Assembly: GCF_004343155.1 (NCBI RefSeq)
Contig: NZ_SMDC01000012.1
Location: 21,080-85,079, forward strand
Source of the DNA: Marichromatium gracile
GTDB lineage: Bacteria > Pseudomonadota > Gammaproteobacteria > Chromatiales > Chromatiaceae
Length of the DNA: 64,000 nucleotides
Direction: 5' to 3'
The position numbers were made by a program, and so were the translations under genes. How positions within the stretch are numbered: the stretch's first letter is position 1; each line of letters starts with the position of its first letter. Below, piece after piece: positions 56,089 through 64,000 of this stretch. The notes under the pieces are model-generated. The model was not told the origin of the DNA. It made no database searches and saw only the letters and a program-made list of their open reading frames with translations.

Positions 56089-57183
56089 ATGAAGATAGGC
56101 ATTCCCATGGAGCGCCGTCCCGGCGAGGCCCGCGTGGCCTCGACCCCGGAGGTGGTGCGCAAGCTGGTGGCCAAGGGCCTGGAGGTCTGGGTCGAGGAGG
56201 GCGCCGGTGCGCGCGCCGGTTACCCCGATGCGGACTATGCCGAGGCCGGTGCGAGCCTCGGCGCGCGCGAGACGGTCTACGACGCCGACCTGGTGCTCAA
56301 GGTGCGCCGCCCCGAGCCCGATGAGGTCGCGCTGATGCGCCGCGGCGCGCGTTATCTCGGCTTTCTGGAGAGTTGCGGCGAGGACGACCTGCTGGCGGCG
56401 ATGCAGGCGCGCGAGCTGTTGGTCTTCCCGCTCGAGCGGATGCCGCGCACCTCGCGCGCGCAGTCGATGGACGCGCTCTCCTCGCAGAGCAGCATCGCCG
56501 GCTATCGCGCCACCCTCGAGGCGGCGAGCCGCTACGGGCGCTTCTTCCCGATGATGATGACCTCGGCCGGCTCGGCCAAGCCGGCGCGGCTGGTGGTGCT
56601 CGGCGCCGGGGTCGCGGGGCTGCAGGCGATCGCCACCGCACGGCGGCTCGGCGCCGATGTCCACGCCTATGACGTGCGCCCCGAGACCCACGAACAGATC
56701 CGCTCGCTCGGCGCGCGCCCGATCGAGCTCGATCTCGGCGAGAGCGGCGCCGGCGAGGGCGGCTACGCCCGCGAACTCTCCGACGAGGCCAAGGCCCGCC
56801 AGCAGGCCGCGCTCGCCGACGAGCTGGCGCGCGCCCAGGTGATCATCACCACCGCGCAGATCCCCTGTCGCCAGGCCCCCATGCTGATCCCGGAGACGGT
56901 GGTCGAGCGCATGCGCCCGGGCTCGGTGATCGTCGATCTGGCCGCCGCCAGTGGCGGCAACTGCCCGCTCACCGTCGCCGACGAGGTCGTCGAGCGTCAC
57001 GGCGTCACCCTGGTCGGGCTGACCAACTACCCGGCACTGCTCGCCGCCGACGCCAGCGCCTTCTACGCGCGCAACCTCGCCAACCTGCTCGAGCTGATGA
57101 TCGAGACCGGGGCGTCCGGACCCCAGCTCAGGGACCCGGCGGACGACGAGATCACCGCCGCGATGGTGGCGCGCGCCGACTGA
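56089..57183 (+). CDS. pntAA: Proton-translocating transhydrogenase subunit alpha-1 (PntAA)
   Basis: A 364-residue NAD(H)-binding domain [31 protein letters not shown] at the N-terminus, [21 protein letters not shown] (RQD-loop region) and the Rossmann motif [29 protein letters not shown]. It transfers hydride between NAD(H) and NADP(H) with PntB. ATG at 56089 is chosen; the upstream frame to 56035 is not. The three-gene organisation pntAA-pntAB-pntB resembles Rhodospirillum rubrum rather than E. coli. Confidence 0.95.
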   Translation: MKIGIPMERRPGEARVASTPEVVRKLVAKGLEVWVEEGAGARAGYPDADYAEAGASLGARETVYDADLVLKVRRPEPDEVALMRRGARYLGFLESCGEDDLLAAMQARELLVFPLERMPRTSRAQSMDALSSQSSIAGYRATLEAASRYGRFFPMMMTSAGSAKPARLVVLGAGVAGLQAIATARRLGADVHAYDVRPETHEQIRSLGARPIELDLGESGAGEGGYARELSDEAKARQQAALADELARAQVIITTAQIPCRQAPMLIPETVVERMRPGSVIVDLAAASGGNCPLTVADEVVERHGVTLVGLTNYPALLAADASAFYARNLANLLELMIETGASGPQLRDPADDEITAAMVARAD

Positions 57184-57227
57184 GCGCGCGCCCGCCATCC
57201 GTCCACCCATTGCCAACGGAGAGACTC

Positions 57228-57524
57228 ATGCCCGAGTTGCTCGATCCAACCATCATCGCGCTCTATGTCTTCATCCTCGCCTGCTTCATCGGCTACTGGG
57301 TGGTGTGGGGCGTGACCCCCTCGCTGCACACCCCGCTGGTGGCGCTCACCAACGCCATCTCCGGCATCGTGCTGATCGGCGCGCTGCTGGTCGCCGGTGA
57401 CCCCGAGGCCGGGCTGCTGACCCAGTTGCTCGGTTTCCTCGCGGTGCTGCTCGCCTCGATCAACGTCTTCGGCGGCTTCCTGGTGACGCACCGCATGCTC
57501 TCCATGTTCAAGAAGAAGCGATAG
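57228..57524 (+). CDS. pntAB: Transhydrogenase subunit alpha-2 (PntAB)
   Basis: A 98-residue membrane protein with about three helices ([56 protein letters not shown]). The segment [19 protein letters not shown] is typical of the transhydrogenase proton channel. ATG at 57228 has GGAGAG 6 nt upstream. It lies between pntAA and pntB. Confidence 0.95.
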   Translation: MPELLDPTIIALYVFILACFIGYWVVWGVTPSLHTPLVALTNAISGIVLIGALLVAGDPEAGLLTQLLGFLAVLLASINVFGGFLVTHRMLSMFKKKR

Positions 57525-57537
57525 GGACGGCATTTCG

Positions 57538-58941
57538 ATGGAGCTTTCAGTCAATCATCAGGCGCTGGCCTATCTCGCCGCGGCCGTCCTCTTCATCCTC
57601 GGGCTCAAGGGGCTGACCCACCCGGCCACCGCGCGACGCGGCAACCTCTACGCCATGCTCGGCATGGTGATCGCCATCGCCGCCACCCTGCTCGGCGCTC
57701 AGGTGCAGTCCTACGGCTTCATCATCGCCGGCATCGCCATCGGCGCGGTGATCGGCGCGGTGGTCGCGGTGCGTATCCAGATGACCGCGATGCCGCAGCT
57801 GGTCGCGGCGCTGCACAGCTTCGTCGGCATGGCCGCGGTGCTGGTCGGCATCGGCACCTTCCTCGAGCGCAGCGCCAGCGGCGGGCTCGACGCCCTGCTG
57901 ATGAGCGAGATCTCGGCCGGGGTGGTGATCGGCGCGATCACCTTCACCGGTTCGGTGATCGCCTTCGGCAAGCTCCAGGGGCTGATCGGCGGCGCCCCGG
58001 TGCGCTTTGCCGGGCAGCATCTGCTCAATGCCCTGATCGTGCTGGCGACGGTGGCGCTGGCGGTGCACTTCGCGCTCACCGGCAGCCTGCTCTCGCTGCT
58101 GCTGATGACCCTGCTCGCGCTGCTGCTCGGTTTCACGCTGATCATCCCCATCGGCGGCGCCGACATGCCGGTGATCATCTCGATGCTCAACAGCTACTCC
58201 GGCTGGGCGGCGGCGGCCACCGGCTTCACCCTGCACAACAACCTGCTGATCATCGTCGGTGCGCTGGTTGGCTGCTCCGGGGCCATCCTCTCCTTCATCA
58301 TGTGCCGGGCGATGAACCGCTCGATCCTCAACGTCGTCTTCGGCGGTTTCGGCAGCAGCGGCGGTGGCGGCGGCGAGAGCGCCGGCGCCCAGGCCGCCGA
58401 GCGCGGGGTCAAGTCGGCGGCGGTCGAGGACGCCGTCTACTGGATGGAGGACGCCGCGCGGGTGATCGTGGTGCCCGGTTACGGCATGGCCGTCGCCCAG
58501 GCCCAGCACGCGCTCAAGGAGCTGATGCAGCAGCTCGAGGGGCGCGGGGTGGAGGTGCGCTTTGCCATCCACCCGGTCGCCGGGCGGATGCCGGGGCACA
58601 TGAACGTGCTGCTCGCCGAAGCGGACATCCCCTACGAAAACGTCCAGGAGATGGACGAGATCAACCCCGACTTCCCCGGCACCGACGTGGTGCTGGTGGT
58701 CGGCGCCAACGATGTGGTCAACCCCGCCGCGCGCGAGGACGCCTCCAGCCCGATCTACGGCATGCCGATCCTCGAGGCCGGTCGCGCGCGCCAGGTCTAC
58801 TTCCTCAAGCGCTCGATGCGTCCCGGCTACTCCGGCGTCGACAACCTGCTCTTCTACCAGGACAACACCTCGCTGATCTTCGGCGACGCCAAGGACACCA
58901 TCGAGGCGATCAACGCCGCGCTCAAGGGCGGCGGGCACTGA
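57538..58941 (+). CDS. pntB: Transhydrogenase subunit beta (PntB)
   Basis: A 467-residue subunit with an N-terminal eight-or-more-helix membrane domain (LLGFTLIIPIGGADMPVIISMLNSYSG) and a C-terminal NADP(H)-binding domain (VIVVPGYGMAVAQAQHALKELMQ, HPVAGRMPGHMNVLLAEADIPY, VLVVGANDVVNPAA, KRSMRPGYSGVDN). It forms the proton channel and NADPH site. It begins 13 nt after pntAB. Confidence 0.96.
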   Translation: MELSVNHQALAYLAAAVLFILGLKGLTHPATARRGNLYAMLGMVIAIAATLLGAQVQSYGFIIAGIAIGAVIGAVVAVRIQMTAMPQLVAALHSFVGMAAVLVGIGTFLERSASGGLDALLMSEISAGVVIGAITFTGSVIAFGKLQGLIGGAPVRFAGQHLLNALIVLATVALAVHFALTGSLLSLLLMTLLALLLGFTLIIPIGGADMPVIISMLNSYSGWAAAATGFTLHNNLLIIVGALVGCSGAILSFIMCRAMNRSILNVVFGGFGSSGGGGGESAGAQAAERGVKSAAVEDAVYWMEDAARVIVVPGYGMAVAQAQHALKELMQQLEGRGVEVRFAIHPVAGRMPGHMNVLLAEADIPYENVQEMDEINPDFPGTDVVLVVGANDVVNPAAREDASSPIYGMPILEAGRARQVYFLKRSMRPGYSGVDNLLFYQDNTSLIFGDAKDTIEAINAALKGGGH

Positions 58942-59279
58942 GACCCCGGCAGGGTCGCCCGGGTCCCGTGCGGGGCCCGGGTGCCCGCTTCGAACAGGTC
59001 GGGTCGGCCGAGACTGATCTGGCGCGGCTGGTCGTCTACTCTGGCTCGACTCACTGTTCGATGGCGGGGTTGCTGTCGGGTCGGTTGTGTCTCTCTGCGC
59101 CAGTCTTGTCTGCCCCGTGTGATTCGCGCCAACGTCCTCGACTGCATCCGTTAACCCCGAGCGGCTATGCTGTGCGCTCACGGGGCGGGGTGCGTGGCCG
59201 GGGAGGGCGCGTATCCTGTTGATCCCGTCCCCTTCGATGTCGCGCGCTTTGGCGCGGCGACTGCAAGACGAGAGCGAAG
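58942..59279. other. Intergenic region after pntB
   Basis: This 338-bp gap begins with a GC-rich inverted repeat (around 58953-58983, CCCGGGTCCC/GGGGCCCGGG type) that may terminate the pnt operon. The remainder must hold the promoter of the AI-2E family permease gene; I cannot assign it. Confidence 0.45.
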
Positions 59280-60437
59280 ATGAATCAAGATTACGTCAAC
59301 AAGACCGTGGTGCTGTTGCTGGCGCTGGGGATCTCGGCGCTGTTCCTGACGATGATCCAGCCCTTTCTGATGGCGCTGTTCCTCGCCGGGCTGTTCAGCG
59401 CGCTGGCCAGGCCGCTGTTTCTGAGGTTGCAGACGCGCTTCTCCGGGCGGCGTCATCTGGCCTCGATGACGACCCTGCTGATCATGGCGGTGGTGGTGCT
59501 GATCCCGCTCGGGGTGCTGTTCTGGGTGCTGTTGGCGCAGGCGCTCGATGTCAGCCACGCCATCGGCGAGTGGTTCAAGGGCTCGCTGCAGGACCCCGGC
59601 GTGCTCGCCGATCATCTGCACCGCCTGCCCTTCTACGATCAGCTGATGGTCTACGAGGACGAGATCCTCGGCCAGCTCGGCAATGCCACCACCGCGCTCA
59701 GCAAGCTGCTGGTGGAGTGGGTCTCGGGGGTGACGCTGGGGACGGCGAACTTCGTCTTCATGACCTTCGTGCTGCTCTACAGCATGTACTTCCTGCAGAT
59801 GGACGGGCCCAGGCTGATCGAGCGCATCCTCTACTACCTGCCGCTCAAGACCAGCGACGAGCGGGTGATGCTGGAGAAGTTCACCTCGGTGACCCGCGCC
59901 ACGCTCAAGGGCTCGCTGCTGATCGGGTTGTTGCAGGGGACGCTCGCGGGGATCGCCTTCGCCGTCGCCGGCATCGACAACGCGGTGTTCTGGGGCACGG
60001 TGATGGCGGTGCTGTCGGTGATCCCCAACGTCGGCGCGGCGCTGGTGTGGGCGCCGGCGGTGGCGATCCTGGTGGTGCAGGGCGATGTGGTGACCGGGGT
60101 GACGCTGGGGCTGTTCTGCGGCCTGGTGGTCGGCTCGCTCGACAACCTGCTGCGCCCGGTGCTGGTCGGCAAGGACACCAAGATGCACGAGCTGATGATC
60201 TTCTTCGGCACCCTCGGCGGCATCTTCATGTTCGGGCTGGCGGGGATCTTCATCGGCCCGGTGGTGGCCTCGCTGTTCATCTCGGTGTGGGAGATGTACG
60301 GGGTCGAGTTCGCCGAGGTGCTGCCCGACGTCGAGGAGGTGCTGGAGGGCATCGACCTGATCGAGGAGCCGCCGACCGCCCCCGAGCCCGCGCCGAGCGA
60401 GACAGGCGGCGATCAGGACGACGCCGCAGGGCGCTGA
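59280..60437 (+). CDS. AI-2E family transporter (PerM-like permease)
   Basis: A 385-residue protein with eight or so membrane helices: VVLLLALGISALFLTMIQPFLMALFLAGLFSAL at the N-terminus, LLQGTLAGIAFAVAGIDNAVFWGTVMAVLSVIPNVGAALVW in the middle, and LRPVLVGKDTKMHELMIFFGTLGGIFMFGLAGIFIGPVVASL near the C-terminus. The family includes TqsA and PerM; substrates are diverse and not predictable here. The C-terminus is acidic and disordered (EEPPTAPEPAPSE). Confidence 0.9.
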   Translation: MNQDYVNKTVVLLLALGISALFLTMIQPFLMALFLAGLFSALARPLFLRLQTRFSGRRHLASMTTLLIMAVVVLIPLGVLFWVLLAQALDVSHAIGEWFKGSLQDPGVLADHLHRLPFYDQLMVYEDEILGQLGNATTALSKLLVEWVSGVTLGTANFVFMTFVLLYSMYFLQMDGPRLIERILYYLPLKTSDERVMLEKFTSVTRATLKGSLLIGLLQGTLAGIAFAVAGIDNAVFWGTVMAVLSVIPNVGAALVWAPAVAILVVQGDVVTGVTLGLFCGLVVGSLDNLLRPVLVGKDTKMHELMIFFGTLGGIFMFGLAGIFIGPVVASLFISVWEMYGVEFAEVLPDVEEVLEGIDLIEEPPTAPEPAPSETGGDQDDAAGR

Positions 60438-60446
60438 ACGGGCATG

Positions 60447-60479
60447 AAAAAACCCCGGCCGCCGTGGCGCTCCGGGGTT
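60447..60479 (-). terminator. Rho-independent terminator of ppsA
   Basis: On the minus strand AACCCCGG (60479-60472), a 13-nt centre that extends the pairing, and CCGGGGTT (60458-60451) are followed by a T-run (TTTTTT). It lies 40 nt after the ppsA stop, between the converging AI-2E permease and ppsA genes. Confidence 0.9.
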
Positions 60480-60518
60480 CGTTGCGACCGGCGCCGCGGC
60501 GCCGGTGCGGGGTCGACC

Positions 60519-62894
<2,376 letters not shown>

Positions 62895-63069
62895 TGTGTT
62901 CTTTCTCCGGTCTTAGAGGTTGCGCCGCCCGGGCGTTGGCCGGGCGGTCGCGGTTCGTTGCGAGGTGAACGATAAAGCGGGCACGACCCACAGATGACGG
63001 CAGGTTTGATCGATCAGCCCCAGAAGAATCATAGGAATATAACGTATCGCCCGCATGACCGTCCCGGCG

Positions 63070-63096
63070 CTCAGTCAATAGTAAGTATTGACTGAG
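63070..63096. promoter_or_regulatory. Perfect inverted repeat, candidate operator
   Basis: CTCAGTCAATA (63070-63080) and its exact inverse TATTGACTGAG (63086-63096) are separated by 5 nt. The repeat is AT-rich and lies in the divergent gap between ppsA and the gene at 63260. No T tract is present, so it looks more like a protein-binding site than a terminator. Confidence 0.6.
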
Positions 63097-63259
63097 TAAA
63101 GCCTTGATCGGCCCGTCACCCCGCGCCGCGGCTCTCTGGGCTGGGTGATTCTCCCTTGAACCCTTGCGCCTATTCAGGCAGCCTAGGCAGGCTATACAAA
63201 CACTCATCGCATGTTGTCGCCCCTGACATCCTGCACGTTCACGAAAGAGGACCAGTTTG

Positions 63260-64000
63260 ATGAATGAGAGCGCGACCCGGCTCGCGAAGGCGAGGGAATC
63301 TTTAGAAACGGTCGACATTGGGAAGATACTCGTCTGGGCAGTGGGTATCGCCGTGATCTGCGGCGGTATCTATGTCGCCGTCGCGGAGAAGCGTGCGGAG
63401 AACCGGGTTGAGCCCTCTCCGGTTGAGGTGGCCGAGCATCTTGCCCCGATCGGCAGTGTGAAGCTCACCCCCGCGCCCGAGCCGGCCCCGGCGCCTGCCG
63501 CCCCGGCTGAAGAGGTCGCGGCGCCGGCCGAGGCTGCAGCGGTTGAAACGACCGCTGCCGCCGAGGAGGCCCCGGCTGCCGAGGCTGCGCCCGAGGTTGC
63601 CGAGGAGGCTGCCCCGGCCGAGGAGAGCGCCCCGGCTGAGCCGGCGGTGATCTCGAAGCCGCGTCCGGCCTGGATGGAGCACATGGCTCCGCTCAAGCCG
63701 AAGGCCGAGGAGCCTGCTGCTGCTGAGCCTGCCGTCGTCGAGGCCACCGAGGAGACCGCCGCACCGGCCGAGGCAGAGGCTGCCGAGCCTGCCGTCGTCG
63801 AGGCCGCCGAGGAGGCGCCTGTCGCCGCTGAGGAGACCGCCGCACCGGCTGAGGCCGAGGCTGCCGAGCCTGCCGTCGTCGAGGCCGCCGAGGAGGCGCC
63901 TGTCGCCGCTGAGGAGACCGCCGCACCGGCTGAGGCCGAGGCTGCCGAGCCTGCCGTCGTCGAGGCCGCCGAGGAGGCGCCTGTCGCCGCTGAGGAGGAG
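63260..64000 (+). CDS. Membrane-anchored Ala/Glu/Pro-rich repeat protein (runs off window)
   Basis: From ATG at 63260 the frame is open to the window end (247 codons). A short cytoplasmic N-terminus is followed by one membrane helix (ILVWAVGIAVICGGIYVAVA, about residues 24-43), then VAEHLAPIGSVKLTPAPEPAP and a long Ala/Glu/Pro-rich region with the tandem 27-residue repeat. The phrase HLAPIGSVKL resembles the N-terminal part of membrane-anchored cytochromes c5 and related periplasmic electron-transfer proteins, so a haem domain could follow outside the window; this is only a guess. A GAAAGAGG-type ribosome site lies about 10 nt upstream. Confidence 0.7.
   Translation, partial: MNESATRLAKARESLETVDIGKILVWAVGIAVICGGIYVAVAEKRAENRVEPSPVEVAEHLAPIGSVKLTPAPEPAPAPAAPAEEVAAPAEAAAVETTAAAEEAPAAEAAPEVAEEAAPAEESAPAEPAVISKPRPAWMEHMAPLKPKAEEPAAAEPAVVEATEETAAPAEAEAAEPAVVEAAEEAPVAAEETAAPAEAEAAEPAVVEAAEEAPVAAEETAAPAEAEAAEPAVVEAAEEAPVAAEEE
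63755..63997 (+). repeat. 81-bp in-frame tandem repeat (three units)
   Basis: Units begin at 63755, 63836 and 63917, each 81 bp (27 codons); the second and third are identical and the first differs at two positions. The translated unit begins TAAPAEAEAAEPAVVEAAEE. A partial related unit precedes it at about 63711. The frame is preserved, so copy number can change without frameshift. Confidence 0.9.

Overview
The window is about 64 kb of very GC-rich gammaproteobacterial chromosome, with no tRNA, rRNA, CRISPR array, prophage or transposase that I can see. The gene set fits a purple sulfur bacterium (Chromatiaceae; relatives of Allochromatium, Marichromatium or Thiocapsa). The pointers are an Isp-type [NiFe] hydrogenase in the order hynS-isp1-isp2-hynL, a DctPQM TRAP transporter with DctB/DctD, a three-subunit proton-pumping transhydrogenase, oxygen-independent ubiquinone genes and a DabAB inorganic-carbon pump. 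No photosynthesis gene lies in the window, so this assignment is inference.

Layout. 1-2.3 kb: dabB and the 5' part of dabA (minus). 2.3-8.6 kb: a very large exonuclease-RecQ-UvrD fusion helicase bracketed by two composite repeat elements, each with a heptamer array identical or nearly identical to the Chi octamer GCTGGTGG. 8.6-11.2 kb: lipoprotein, Nudix hydrolase, YedI-like membrane protein, ubiT. 11.3-18.8 kb: C4-dicarboxylate TRAP operon dctPQM with a translationally overlapping UspA gene, preceded by the dctBD two-component genes and a sigma-54 promoter. 18.9-22 kb: yhcC-ubiU-ubiV with a perfect FNR/Anr-type box. 22.1-26 kb: a fused FAD/Fe-S dehydrogenase (DUF3683).

26-46 kb is a signalling and motility block: CheV, two PilZ proteins, a DamX-like ATPase with a SPOR domain, a retropepsin-like protein lacking its catalytic Asp, a SprA-like metallopeptidase, a YjfB-type small motility protein, an EF-hand protein, three HDOD proteins, a ZorAB-like rotary-motor pair beside canonical MotAB, an HD-GYP response regulator and a large hybrid histidine kinase. 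46.4-48 kb: a PanE-like reductase and a small membrane protein. 48-54.8 kb: the hydrogenase locus with its endopeptidase, a HyaF-like chaperone, HypC and one unrecognised protein. 55-63 kb: PEP synthase regulator, pntAA-pntAB-pntB, an AI-2E family permease and ppsA. The window ends inside a membrane-anchored Ala/Glu/Pro-rich protein with an 81-bp tandem repeat.

The genes suggest an anaerobic, organic-acid-using, hydrogen-oxidising, motile cell: C4-dicarboxylates enter by DctPQM, PEP synthase supports gluconeogenesis, transhydrogenase balances NADPH, and UbiUVT make quinone without oxygen. The least explained parts are the Chi-like arrays around the fusion helicase and the stand-alone ZorAB-like motor.
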